The notes below the pieces were generated by a model. That model made no database searches and had not been told where the DNA came from. It worked only from the letters and a program-made list of their open reading frames with translations. DNA of 64,000 nt from Hymenopellis radicata (Eukaryota > Basidiomycota > Agaricomycetes > Agaricales > Physalacriaceae): assembly GCA_015501595.1 (NCBI GenBank), contig JADNRX010000009.1, positions 186,001 to 250,000 on the forward strand. Direction: 5' to 3'. Of this stretch, positions 1 to 12,145 are shown in pieces (the stretch's first letter is position 1; every line of letters begins with the position of its first letter). Both the position numbers and the translations under genes were made by a program.

Positions 1-540
1 GATGCGCGTACGCTGGAACCTGCAGATATGGATCGAACTACGGACAAAGTGAGTAATGTTGTTCGTTACTCACCTGAAAGTATAACCCGCCCAATGCTGC
101 GTTTAGTATGGAGGAGGATATTTCATCCAGTATAACCCCGCCATGAAGTGGACATACATCCGTGACCAGATGCCAGACGAGATATTGATCTTCCGCCAAT
201 ATGATAGCAGTGCGTAGTGTTCCTTCTTCGTCTGTCGCCGAGTCATTCCTCTGAGTCCACTGTGTGATGCTGCAGCACTGCAGCCGAAAACTGGCGATGC
301 GGCGTGTGTCGCGCATACAGCTTGTAAGTCTGTTCCGATTCGACTTTTGACTGGTTTACTAAAATTCGCCGTCTTGGTAGTCATCGATGAGGAAAGGAAG
401 GACATGGGTATCCCAAGGCAAAGTATCGAACTTCGATGCGCACTAGTGTACTGAGAGGAATAGTAACGAGTATGGCCTTCAAATCGGGAACAACGACATC
501 TACGGTTCATTGCAACTTGAAGCACTATCTAGCACTGTGT
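1..540. other. no supported gene; probable transposon debris
   Basis: Only overlapping short open frames without recognisable motifs are seen. The stretch lies directly downstream, on the minus strand, of the mariner-type helix-turn-helix remnant. It may therefore be the decayed body of that transposase, but I could not find its DDE/DDD catalytic motifs. Left edge of the window. Confidence 0.3.
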
Positions 541-554
541 TATATGAGCTCATA

Positions 555-794
555 TTAGTGTGCAGCAAGCTCTAAACATACGATAGCCTCCTCTGCATTA
601 AGCTTTCGTGGCCGTCCTCTCAGCTCAACTTCTGGTGCTGGTGTTGCAGAGCGGCCAGTCTCCCGAAACGTCTTGAAAATCCGTCGAACACTAACTCCGG
701 TGTAGAAGGCAGTATCTGTAGGGCTGTGGTTATCTGCAGCGAGACGTATGACTGTGTCCGCAAGAGCTTCGAAGATTTTCACGCCCGGCGCCAT
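555..794 (-). pseudogene. Tc1/mariner-like transposase N-terminal remnant (HTH)
   Basis: A 79-codon open frame starts at an ATG at 794. It has the layout of the N-terminal homeodomain-like DNA-binding part of fungal Tc1/mariner transposases: a first helix (FEALADTVIRLAAD), a YTGVSVRRIFKTFRETG recognition-helix segment, and the arginine-rich GRPRKLNAEE linker typical of these proteins. The frame ends before any second HTH or catalytic domain, and none follows in another frame that I can recognise, so this is a fragment. The 384-bp TIR element at 860-1243 is inserted about 65 bp upstream of its start. Family by motif layout only. Confidence 0.55.
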
Positions 795-850
795 GGTGGT
801 TCGAGTGCAAGAGGAGTCCCGATCATGCTATGATCGGTAGCCCGTACTTC

Positions 851-859
851 ATCGACGGA
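851..859 (+). repeat. target-site duplication, left copy
   Basis: ATCGACGGA, repeated at 1245-1253 on the other side of the TIR element. One extra T lies at 1244 between the right TIR and the right copy, so the duplication may be 8 or 9 bp. Confidence 0.65.
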
Positions 860-1243
860 GGCCCCGGGAAGCTCCCCTAGACCGCCAGCGATTTTTGGGT
901 TTTTGAGGGCCCAAATCAACCTAATCTCAGGCGAAAATTTGGGTTTTCCGGGGGATTTTGACTCAACGTTTGGCGAACATTTGGGTTTTTGGACCGTCTT
1001 GGTTAACAATTTTTGCCGGGGATCGAAAATGTAGCAACAGGTCCTGTTCAGAGGTACAATCAGTAAGTCTACATTAAAATAGCTTACAGCAGTCTAGAAA
1101 AGGCAGAGAAACCGGCCACTGGTTGGTGTGGCGCTCAAAAAGATGTAACATGCATCACGTGAGGTGACATTTGAGCAGTTTTAGGACGCCGCTGAATTGG
1201 GTTTTTGAGGGAATATCGGTCTCTAGGGGAGCTTTCCGGGCCC
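860..1243. mobile_element. non-autonomous TIR element (MITE-like), 384 bp
   Basis: The left end at 860-881 (GGCCCCGGGAAGCTCCCCTAGA) and the right end at 1222-1243 are inverted repeats matching at 20 of 22 positions. The element is flanked by the direct repeat ATCGACGGA at 851-859 and 1245-1253, a target duplication of 8-9 bp that fits hAT- or Mutator-type insertion. The interior is rich in the short motif ATTTGGGTTTT and its variants and carries no coding potential. Confidence 0.7.
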
Positions 1244-1253
1244 TATCGACGGA

Positions 1254-2459
1254 TTGCATTACCGCGTGATAAGTGTTCGCTCTGAAACTTTGTAGACCTC
1301 ATTTATTCATTTATTCATGTATTCAGATATTTTCGAGTACCAATTGGCAACATTGGCAAGAAAATACAAATGTTATACACTACATATGGCACTGCCTGCA
1401 CGACATGGATCCGGTTCAGAGTATAATATGAGAACACCTACTCGTGCACTCAAACGGACAATTTTCTCATATTCTACGCTAAAAACCGAGTCATAACACG
1501 TGAGGAACGATATGGAAATGTGGGCTAGAACACGAAATATAATTCGGACACAAAATCGCGCACAATCACTGTGTGACCGAAAAAGCCAGGTGCACCAGGT
1601 TTATTGTAAACGGCTACTGCGTATATCTAGCATCTAGGCGGCAGTCTTATACTTAGAGTTGGCCTTAGTTGATTGTCGTTGCCGACACGCGAGAAAAGTC
1701 TATCAGTAGCGCCACAAATCACATGTTATGTTGTACTTCTCTTCTTGCCACCATGTACTACTATGATGTAGACATGTGGCAAGCAGAGTAATCTCTTCTA
1801 GCTACTTGGTCAATGATGTCGGGCTCGAGTTCTTATTGTTACTACTTACCTGGGAATTTTCACGCGCAGTGCATGATGCTAGATCTCACGCCTCAACTTG
1901 CGCTGTACAATGTCCTGTTTCCTGGATCACGTCGTGTTCACCAAAAGACTCACTCTCTCTGCGCTGAAGCTATCTCTGGATCATGTTTCCTCCAGTAGGA
2001 ACTCCTGGGTCTCATTGCTTCAGCTTGCGCGCTGCCATTCGAGCTACCTGCTTCCTGGATGTCAGCCTAATCCACCGAAGAGTTGATCTGCTTGCTCTGA
2101 CTATGTGCCATCTAACATCATCATTCAAGCGCTGAGGTTCATCAATACATCACCCATCGCTCTGAGAAATGTGTACAAGTATAGATTAGTAGCCTTATCT
2201 GACAATGTACACCACATCGCGTCGTTCGACGCGAAGGAGAAAAATTCCGCGTTAGAGTGCCGAGCGTCGCACCGATGCTGACAATTCCGCCTCGACTTCA
2301 GTGGCCGTGCGGCGTGAGAACTTGGTGTCTCAGGACCGATTTTCAGCCCTTGGCCTTTGACTGCCAGAAAACGCGTCTCTCAGGTCGCTCTTCTCTGCTT
2401 TCCGTGACGTATCTGAGGACTAACAAGCCTTGTTCCAGAACGACTAGTAAAATCGGCAT
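1254..2459. other. intergenic, nothing recognised
   Basis: About 1.2 kb between the TIR element and the chromodomain gene. It holds a short ATTCATTTATTCATGTATTC tract near 1300-1325 and several overlapping plus-strand open frames of 60-150 codons (1776-2086, 2257-2709) with no conserved motif. The last few hundred bases probably include the promoter and 5' leader of the gene at 2460. Confidence 0.4.
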
Positions 2460-4009
2460 ATGCCCCCTTATCGCACTCAAAGCTCGGACGCCACCGCCTC
2501 CGTTTCTGGACGTTCTGCGCGTTCCATCAATGCCAAAAAAACTCGCCGCGTTAACAGCGACTCGCAGACCCCCTCCAGCTCATTTTGCACGCGTTCCGCC
2601 TCCCAATCCTCCTCCCTTGACGCCGACGCCGACTTTGATTCAGCCGTTGGAGAGCCTCATGATAGCGTCCATAATCAAGGCGTCCCCGGTTCCATTCCTT
2701 TCACCGTAGCCACCGAAGCACCGCTACGCGAGCCTATCGTTATTTCAGGACAGGTCCTCAATCCCACCATAGCGCTGAACATCATATGGTGGATGCTTGC
2801 AGAAAGAGTTAACGTGTTTCTATACCGCCAATCTGGCGCCCCCGGTCCGTGAGTGTCACTTGAATGTGGACATCAGATGTGATTGACAGATCCTGCCTGT
2901 ATAGGTGGACCGACAACATTCACTTGCGCAACATGTACGCCTGCAATTCTTTCCGCGTCCTCGACAAGGCGTGTCAGTTTCTTATCAAGGAGGTCATCGA
3001 GAAAGGCTCTCAAGAACCCAGGGAAATTCTCTTCCGTATTTTGGTGTACAATACGTTCACCCTGCCAGAGACATGGATCCTGCTTGAAAAGGCTCTTGGA
3101 CCTCTCACTTGGGCTTCGTATGACCCAGAAGCCTATCGCGCCGTCCTGGATGAAGCCAGAGCAAACAACACTACGCTCTTCACCGCCGCATTCCAGAAAC
3201 AGCCAGGAGGCAGAGGCACCATCATGCATCATCATCAACTGTCCATCCTCGAGAAAATGATGGCGGACGATAACCTGTTGCGTCGTCTTCAGGCTCCTGG
3301 AGTGTATGCCAGAGATATCTTTGACTATTTGAAGACGTATCCCAGTATTGGCGACTTCAACGCATACCAGCTTGTCCTCAACCTCGGCTATTCGAAGCTT
3401 CTTGTCTTCAACGGCGACGATTTCGTTGTTGCTGGCTGTGGGGCTTCCTCTGGTTGCTTGAAGCTGTTCGGCAAGTCGATGGCCAAAGCCAAGACGGTGG
3501 AGGGCGTCAAGGACACAATTGAAGAGGACATTATTCGGTGGATGTGCGACAACCAGGAAGCCGAGTTTGCTCGCTTAGGGATTACGTTCACCGGGGTGAA
3601 CAAGCACCTGCGTCGTCTGGAGCTTGCTGACTTTGAGCACGCGATTTGCGAGGTCGACAAGTTCCTTAGGCTCACCCATTCTCACCTCAAGGGGTCGGAC
3701 GATCGCACCAGGAGCAAGCGGTCATTCCATGGCAAGGCCCGACCGATGCCGCCCGTTGTTCTGCCAAAGGTGTGGGCGCGCCGGCGCAAGATGGCACCGA
3801 GGATTAGGCCTGCGCGGAAAGAGGACGAGCCCGTGTGGGTGATAGAGAAGATTGTCGAGCGCCAGATGGTTGATGGGATAATGATGTATCACGTCTTTTG
3901 GAAGGGGTGGGAAGAGAAGGACATGACATGGGAACCGGAATCGCAGTTATTGGAGGACATTCCGGAGATGATGAAGCAGTGGCTCAAGGAGCACGGACAT
4001 GCGCCATAG
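2460..4009 (+). CDS. HMUDK / thymine-pyrophosphorylase-like protein with C-terminal chromodomain
   Basis: Two exons, 2460-2848 and 2905-4009; the 56-nt intron removes an in-frame TGA and joins in phase to give 497 aa. Residues 1-100 are Ser/Thr-rich and disordered. Residues about 130-390 match the helical domain named for 5-hydroxymethyl-dU DNA kinase (also called alpha-glutamyl/putrescinyl-thymine pyrophosphorylase): SFRVLDKACQFLIKEVI, LFRILVYNTFTLPETW, FTAAFQ, FVVAGCGASSGCLKLFG, and LELADFEHAICEVDKFLR, which resembles a glycosylase-fold helix. Residues about 440-490 form a chromodomain (VWVIEKIVERQ, YHVFWKGWEEKDMTWEPES). Known relatives act on hypermodified thymines in phage DNA; the fungal substrate is unknown. 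Inferred role: a chromatin-targeted DNA-base-modifying or base-removing enzyme. The start codon could lie further upstream. Confidence 0.8.
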
Positions 4010-4192
4010 TTGGTCACGCTTTCGTATTGCTTTCGTTTCTTGTACAAGCTTGCATATCTAGTATCTACCATATATGTTATTGTATCTACGTGTACTTACT
4101 ATGCCGCAATGTACGGTACTTGATATTTGCTGATCGCTGCGTCATCAACTAATAACTTGCTTGATCACGAACCACCACTACCACTACCACCA

Positions 4193-5123
4193 ATGCCTGC
4201 ACCGTCCAACGAATCAAACTTTCGCGCTAATCTCTCACAGTTCCGATGGGCTAGAGGGCAGACCGACGACTCGCAGCCGGCCCCGCAGCAGGCGACCGCC
4301 AACCCATTTTCCCGCTTCTACAACGCCGTCGCGGGAGACTATGTGCCGCTGCGCTCCAACGAGCGGACAAACGAGGAGGAGGCGTGGTTCGCGCTGTCGA
4401 GCTGGGAACGGTGCGCCCTTTGGCTTGCACAAGAGAAATGCTGAATGATGATGTGGGCGCAGGCTACTGGGATTCGGCGCATGTCTCGTTGGCGCGGCGG
4501 TGTGTTTCTTTATCGCGTTCCTGACGCTTATGAGGTGCGCATTCAAGCGACATATATGATGAGGCTCTTACTCTTTTTGATTGGGTTTAGACCGTCCAAG
4601 TTTGCGCTAGCATTTAGGTGTGTTGGATACGCAATGCCATGTATCGTTTACTTATACCGATGTATAGCCTAGGCAGTCTTCTCGTGATGTTTGGGTGCGG
4701 AAACATCTTATTTCGCTTCATCCGCGTTGCCTGAATCTTGGCCAGGTTCTCCGTATTAATAGGACCCATAAATCACCTCAAACATCTCGTCTCAAAGGAG
4801 CGACTACCGTTCACAGCGGTGTACTTTGCAAGTCTAGGTCTGACTCTGTATTTCTCTCTTGGAGTGCGCGCGTTTGTTTCCTCATTCTTTGCCCGAAACC
4901 TCACCTATCGCTCCAGCTTCATTCATTCCTTGGTTCCCTAATAAGCGGTGTCGTTCAAGTACGCTCTTTCCTCTCCATAAACCCCCATCAGTTGACCTCA
5001 AATTGCCTCCAGGTCGTCGCGCTCATTGCATACGTTCTTGCATACTTCCCTGGTGGCACTTCCACATTACGACTCGGTGGACAGATGGCAATGCGTGGCG
5101 CAGGCAGCCTTCTGCCACGTTAA
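4193..5123 (+). CDS. SFT2: Sft2-like vesicle transport protein
   Basis: Seven exons (4193-4410, 4463-4534, 4591-4617, 4668-4694, 4746-4863, 4917-4958, 5013-5123) join in phase to 204 aa. The cytosolic N-terminus holds the family hallmark PLRSNERTNEEEAWFALS. Four hydrophobic segments follow, including LLGFGACLVGAAVCFFIAFL, FGFSVLIGPINHL and VALIAYVLAYFPGG, then a short tail (GGQMAMRGAGSLLP). Sft2/Got1-family tetra-span proteins act at the Golgi in retrograde, endosome-to-Golgi vesicle fusion. I chose the ATG at 4193 because MPAPSNESNFRANLSQF starts the conserved part; an in-frame ATG at 4127 would only add a low-complexity stretch. The two 27-nt exons are unusually small. Convergent with the Nup192 gene, 90 bp apart. 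Confidence 0.92.
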
Positions 5124-5213
5124 CAATACTCACTCTCCCTCCTGTTTATTTGCGGATTGATACATTATTCGGATGCAAAAAATACAGTGTACAACGCCAT
5201 ATACTCAAAACAA

Positions 5214-8200
5214 TCATGAAATCATCGACATATCGTCGCCCTCGTCATTTTGGTGCAGACCGACAGTGTCCCGTAACCGTCGGTCCATGATCTCCATGTA
5301 CGCCTGGTTATCGCGCCAGTCGTCGCCAAGTCTCTGTGAATAAATCAATTCGAATCCGTTGAATATGGCGAAGCAACGCACAACTGCTCGTAACCTCTGT
5401 AGCACGGGCTGTAGGCTCTTTCCGAGTTCCTGTCGGAACGAGTCTGGCTCGGGCATCGATAACAATCGTATCGCATAGCTTTTGCCTTCCGCAGGCTTCA
5501 CTTGATGTCCATCGCAATAGTACATGGCATGCCTCCACAGCAGCAAGAGCACCATCTCCGCCGTGTGGATCACGATTTTGACGTCCTTTTTGAGACCCGC
5601 CTCCAAGCGCTCGTACTCCTGGCATACGAGCGTCCGCTTTTGGTTGATGTTGAGCTCCTGCAAAACTGCCGGCTCCAGATGCACGACCTGGGGACACTCA
5701 TCAAACTCTCTCCCGCGCAATACGAAAGAAATGCCTGCCGCCCACCTCTTGGATATTTTCGACAGTGACGTGCTCCCGTGCAGATAGCTCCGAAGCGATG
5801 AACGCCATCTGGTTCAGCATTGCCTCCAGATCGCCGAGAACGTCATTGAGGGCTTGCATCGCATCGCCCAGGGTGGGCAGTGTCGCTAGGCATATTTAGC
5901 ATGGGATAATAGTGGGAATAACAATAACTCACCAATGAAATGGGAGCTGCGCTCATCCAGCCTCGGGACTGCCGTCGAAGGCGCCAACATGACGTTAATT
6001 TCTGGTTCTGCCGGCACACAGACACAGGGATGAGTCTCAGTCTAAAGCACAAGGGTTGAACTAACCCGTAAAGTCATTAGCGGCGCCCAAGTACGAGACG
6101 ACGGCTTTTCGAACAAGGCGCTCTTTCTGGCGAACAGCCGCTTGGAACTTGGACTCTGATCCGAAGCCTATACAGTGATTGCATGTTATTACCTGGGAAG
6201 AAAATGAAAAACTATGAATATACCTGACGAAAGCGCATTCGAGCTCGCAATTTCCGCGTCCGTTATCGGTTTCACGTTTTCAACCCAATGGCCCGTTCGC
6301 AGGTACTGCGTAGAAAGAGCCAAAATGGCAGCATGGATGGCGCCGAACCCAGAGCCTGTAGATGCCTATCGCGCGCGCGGTCAGCCTTTCAAGCGCATCG
6401 GCCGAGATTGGAAACGCAAACCAGATCCGTCTTTGGCACAATGTGCAGGACGTTGGTGGACAGAGAGATCAGCAGATGAATCTCCTCCAAAAGCGAAAGT
6501 GACAGGTCCTCGGTTTCATTTTTCAATAAAATGACGATAGTCGGGCTGTGTTTGGCCAAAAAGTCTAATGCCTACAACCAAAGGGTTAGCACCGTGGAGC
6601 GTTAATAACAGAATCAGGTACCTGGTTCGTGGCAGACGCATGCTTTGAACCAAGGGTGGCAACAATAGCATTTACAAGTTCGACAGCGGGCATAAAGAGT
6701 TGATGATAGCGCTGGACCGCGGATGGCAAGAACGTGTCTTGATCTAACGAAAAGGAGGAACGTCAGGACACACGCGTAGAGTGTCCAGTAACACATACCC
6801 ATAAAGTCCTGATCTCCTTCAGGTCTAGCGTCAAGATAGTCGCATCTGCCCAACACTGAGATAATGTTGGCATCCAACAATCGCTCGGCGCCAGCCCTTG
6901 AATGCGCTATCCGAATGAAGAGTGACATTTTCGACTCATAAACGTAAAGCGCGTTAAGATCATCTATTGAATCGTGCCGTTAAGTAAAAAAAAACTGTAA
7001 ACACATTTAGAAGAGGCTTACCTGGATCGGGTTTGAGAACAGCCTGCAGATTCAGATCCGACTCCCTGACACCGTGAATGAAGTTGGTCAGGATGCCATG
7101 TCGTACGAGATAGGTCAAAACAAGGTACTGCTTCTCGGCCGCGGATAGCTGACACAACGAAGTCAACAAGTTGAATGCCACCGTCTTCCATACTTCCGAC
7201 CCGTCAATGGCGTCTCGAGCAATCGTCGTAACGAGTCGCTCAAGACCGCCCTTCATCAGAGCCAAGCTGTTGGCCTGGATCGGCGAAGACGAGGCCTGGC
7301 GGCCTTGAGGAATGAGAGCCTGACTATCGTCGAAGAAGGTATCGCGGGCAGTAGCGGCCAGGGACATGGACATGGACAGACCATTCGGCGGAGAGGGAGC
7401 GGCAGAGGAGGACGGAGAGATGAGGTGGATGTAGTTCGCAATCGACGCGTAGAGATTGCCTCGAACGAGCTCTAAACGGCTGTTGTCGATGATGCACTCC
7501 AAGATGTTCTTCAAGATAGTGTACAGCCGCTCAGCGGGGAGAACATTGCTCTCTGCATCTCCGGAAAGCGAGGAGAGAATGATTTGCTGCTGTCGGTCCT
7601 CACGAAGTTTAGTGATCGCAGACAGCGTCATTTCCGCCAAGACCACCGCCGTAGAATCTTCCACTTCAGAGGAGTGGAGGATGGTCGGTAGTATTTGGAG
7701 AAGATCGAAAAGCGTGTTCTCCCTCAGATCGTGGGGCAGACGATGGAAACAGCGGATCAGCGCCATGTCCAGCATCTTTCGCCAGGATTCGAAGCCTGTC
7801 GCAGCAGCATACACAACCTCCCGTCGGTGGTTTTCCACGGCACAACTCTCCAGTATATACTGAGACTCGAGCGCTACCTGTTCCATGTTCGCCGGCGTTG
7901 CAACTTTGCTCTGCGCTACTAACGAACGACGAGCAAAAGTCAACAACGAAAGCAGAGCCCCCCGATCGATGACTTCGCATCCCGAGATGTCTTTCCGAGT
8001 ACATGAATGGAGAGGGAGCTGCGCAAGGTATTTGACATCCGCAGGCTGGACGGTCAAATGGTCGGACCAGTCGAAAGCCAATGAATGCAGGTACTCGATG
8101 ATTCGCATATTCGATTGCCCGACTTCTCGGAACGTGTCGAAGATAGTGTCCTCCCACTCCGGATCCGTGTCATAGATTGGCTGAGTACTGAATAGGAGGG

Positions 8201-11200
8201 CGAGCAGATCATCAACGCCCTTGTGTTGATTCCGGTTCATGAGAACTTGCAACTCCAACGCGACGAGATTGAATATCCACGAGCGGGACCTCAGGAAAGC
8301 GCTGAAGGTCGCCACTGTGGTCGGGAGACGCGTTCCATCGGAATAGACAACCTCGATGAAGGGCTCGACTTCAGTGCGAGGTCCCTGCGTTGGAATCGCC
8401 GCAAGATGGCGGGCAAAGAAGTCTTCTCGCGTCCGAAGGTATCGCATCGTGAGCTCCGACGTCGACGAGTCGAGACAAAGGGTGTGGATAATATGGTAAC
8501 ACCGCTCCGCAAGGGCGGGAATGGCCATGAACATCGGGGTGCCGCGAACCTCTTGTTCCTTCCCCTTCCCCTTCAGCCTCGGTACACCAATGTTGAGCAG
8601 TTCAATAACGAGATGAACGCAAGTCTGCTGAGAGCCCAAAGCATGGGGATCTTCGATCTGTTGACTTCGCTTGGTGCTACCAAAGAGTAGCCAACGAGCA
8701 AAGCTCTGATGGGAATGATTGGTCTCGGCGCTTTGAATCAACAAGTCAAGAACGGCAAGCCTTGTCGCCTGGCTCAAGTCAAGACTGAGATCAACATCAG
8801 GCGCACCAGCACCCGTACTCTGTTCGGCAACAGTCTCCGCACTCAAGACGTCATCCACCGATTCGGATTGCAGTATGTGGATATACCCGGCCATAATGCG
8901 CTTCGAGTTTTCGCTGCGCTGAATTAGAACGGCCATACTCGACAATGCAGTGGACATCGAGAGAGCGGACATGATCTTCACGGAAAGCAAAACGAGTTCC
9001 GAATGGGCGGGATATGCGACATATGACGCGATGGCGGGGACATAATGGGGACCAAAGGAAAGAGATTGGTCGAACCTGGTGAAGTACGAGCGAGGATGAA
9101 CCACACCAACAGATGATGCACCTTCAAAGCCAGAGAGTACAGGGATAAGAACGTCCAGAAACAGGTCCTGAATCTCCAGCACGCGCTGAACGATGCGCAA
9201 AGCCCGAACGATGGTGCTTGCAAAGAAGGGTTCCTCGTTCGCGAAACCTCTTTCAAAAGCATCGACACCCTCAACGATATATGAGGTGATGCTCTGATGG
9301 AGAGGAGTCGCTGCCAGCAGCATCTTCGTGATATCGTAACCGGGGTGTGCCAACAAGGAAACGAGGCTCTCGGCTTTCAACGGCCCCGCCTCTGCAGAGG
9401 CCAAGATCGACTCGACATCAAAACTCGCCAGAGACCGCTCAATAAAGCACAAACAGAGATCGTTCATCTGCCACCGGTCTGAAGGACGTGCGTACTCTCG
9501 GGCGGGGATTTTGGCAAAAACATTGTCAACGACAAACGCGACGAATGGCCCAATTCCGGGAAGTCGATAGGGTTGTCCCAGATTCTCCGGAATGGTGCTT
9601 AGTGTACCAGGATCCGTAATACGATCACGGAGAGAAACGCGCTTCACGGTATGAATGAGCGTACACAGAAGCTGGAGAAAAGGAATCGTGGCGGGATATA
9701 CACCATGATTTGATTCAATCTCCAACTCGACCTCCAAGCCCTTGACGTTCATGAGGTTTCCGCCAAAGCCCGACTGCGAGGGCGGTCTGACGTTGATCAC
9801 TTCATACCGCTCCATTAGCGTCCATACCGCCTTGCAGATCTCGACTCCGACGCTCCCAGCACCCGGCTGACAAAAGGCAGAGAGCGTCTCAAATAGAGTG
9901 CCTTTGAGCTCGAGAGGGATGCCCAATGGAATGAGAGACACCATCGTGGGGATCGCGCGAAATTGATGGTGAGACGTGATGGCCGCACGAACGGATACGG
10001 AATGGGTAACCACGACTGCGAGCAAATGGAGGAAAGCCTGTGCCATGATGACATCCTTGGGGTTGAGCACAGGATGCTGGACGGTCTGCTGTGGGGGGTT
10101 GACGAAGCCGTGGCCAAGAGATTGGGTAGGGGGAGCGCGGGTAGAAGCACCACTTGATGCCCACGTATCTAGCCGATTGAAGATGATCTCCCATGATAGA
10201 ATGCCTCCGCTTGACGATGCAGGTGGCATGGTGCTGTCTGGGACGACTTCAATGCCACCGCGCGCCATGAAATTGTATGTCAGCTCGCTACACTGCTGTC
10301 CCGTTGCTAGACCTGTCAGCATATCGTATAGCGCCGTTATCATTGTGGTGTCTTGCGGAGCGACTGACCAGACCGCCCACTGAAGGAACGCGGGAAGTTT
10401 ACCGGCCATGACTTCTGCTGCCTCCATATAGGATAAGGAATGACGTGGACTGGAACCCCAGAAAGGAAGGGCTGAATCGTTGGGTAGGCTGGAGTACAGG
10501 ATGCCGAGTAAGGAGTAGAGCATCGCAACATCATTTCGGGGAGGCGACGATGGTGTTGGTGCTGCGAGAGGCGTCGCATAACGGGCAGGGCCACCGCGAG
10601 TACTACCACGGGCACTGGCGAGGACAAGATCCTCTTGACGCTGCTTGATCTTGCGTAGTTCGGATGGCGCGAGAATCAAACACGTCCGAAGCAAAGTTGC
10701 AAATGACTGAAGAACAACAGACTTGAAATCTTCCTGAGGAATATCTCGCTTGTCGAGCTTCTCGATGGTCAGAGGTTGAAGCAAGGCAGGAAGCTTGGGG
10801 CTTCCTTGCTTCCGCTGAAGATGAATTACGGCAGTTGACATGAACGCGAAGGCATCAGCCTGAACAGCTCCCCATATCTGAGCTTCCAACTGATTCGAGA
10901 TGAAGCCATCAACGCTCTCCAAACTCGCATTGCGACGTCGAATATCGGTCAACAACAGTGTCCACTTCATCAAAAGAGTGGCCTGCAACCCTGGCTCCGT
11001 CCATTCCGGAGAGGTTAGCTTTGTCTTCATGAACGCTACGGTGGGCGGATGCTTTACAATCGCGTCGCGACGTGCACCAGGCGGGGAAGCGGGATCGACG
11101 ATATCGAGCATGGCCATTATGGTGGTGAGCATGTAATAAGTCATCGCGTGATTGGGATTGGCAGAGAGCCACTCGACAATGGTTTTCACGTCCACGGGTG

Positions 11201-12021
11201 TGAGAAGACCATGGAGAGAGATGAGGTATAGCGTGATGGCGAGCTGACGCCTCTCATACTTGAGTGACTCGCAGCGGGCATTGAGAATATCCGCGCCAAA
11301 GCTACCACCATCTAGTGAGAATTAGCGATGCTGCAGGATATACGCGACAGATGGCTCACTTTGTGCGGATGGTGCGACTGTGTTGGTCTGAGCACTTCTC
11401 CGGGCGTTCTCAGTCGCTTCCAAGGTGGTACTCAAAAAGTCAATTTCTCTGAGCAATACTGATGAAAACGAGCTCTGGGAAGGTGACGCAGGCGCGGCAT
11501 TCAACTCTGTCATCGCGTAATGAAGCATTCGGGAGACGGTAGGGTTGGAATTAGGATCTGTGAGGTTGACCGCTTCAAAAATGAGGCGTAGGCAATCGCT
11601 TAATTGGCGTCGTCGGAGATGGTACTCCAGAAGAACCATGTCCACATATCTCGGCGCTGTCAAATTGGGATTCTCGCCAACAACGTCCAGTAAGAGACCT
11701 GCAACTATTCGCTCGGAACAGTTGAGTTGTTGGGAAATGAAGTTGACTTGGTTGGCAAAGTCCGCGTTAATTGCCACTTGCTTGCCATTGATTGAGACCT
11801 TTCCTGTTAAAAATGAGGAAAAGCCAATCGAATCGACGCTGAGACGCACCAGACTGGACCTCTTTGAGTTCGTTTGCATTTCGTGGCGGTATATCGAAAA
11901 TCTTCCACAGCCTCGTCTTGTGCAGCATGAGCTGCTCGAAAAGGGCCTGCTCTCCCTGTGTGAGGGGGCGTCCATTAAGGAGATCAAGTAGGTCGTGCCG
12001 GAGGGAAGAAAAGGACTCCAT
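5214..12021 (-). CDS. NUP192: Nup192/Nup205 inner-ring nucleoporin
   Basis: Eleven exons on the minus strand join in phase to about 2,091 aa: 12021-11850, 11803-11360, 11311-7022, 6963-6799, 6743-6622, 6571-6422, 6365-6224, 6167-6066, 6007-5933, 5885-5746 and 5687-5214. Landmarks are SGKVSINGKQ near residue 58, CESLKYERRQLA near 215, and the C-terminal ESKMSLFIRIAHSRAGAERL, SLLEEIHLLISL and GFGAIHAAILAL blocks of the Nup188/192/205 superhelix. It is a structural component of the nuclear pore inner ring that binds Nic96/Nup93 and Nup53. The last exon could contain one further short in-phase intron near 5330-5400. It shares a 124-bp intergenic region with the divergent NOC2. Confidence 0.93.
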
Positions 12022-12145
12022 GATGGAGCGCGTTCAAAGCGCGTAAGTACTTAAACAAGGTAAAAACAGAAATAATCTAAAATGGACACGTGCCCCATCA
12101 AAATAATTTCTACAATCGACCGTCATCCGTACTTGACTGCGAGAG
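12022..12145. promoter_or_regulatory. bidirectional promoter region NUP192/NOC2
   Basis: Only 124 bp separate the two divergent start codons, so the core promoters must share this stretch. It contains the palindrome CACGTG at 12087-12092, a bHLH/bZIP-type site, and an A-rich run near 12060-12085. Both genes are housekeeping growth genes, so co-regulation is plausible but inferred. Confidence 0.5.

Noticed and set aside
103..525. Minus-strand 140-codon frame as the catalytic part of the mariner transposase
   Set aside because: I could not find the three acidic catalytic residues or the usual flanking motifs.
2257..2709. 150-codon open frame overlapping the start of the chromodomain gene
   Set aside because: Other frame of exon 1; it lacks any conserved pattern, while the frame from 2460 joins in phase to the recognisable domain.
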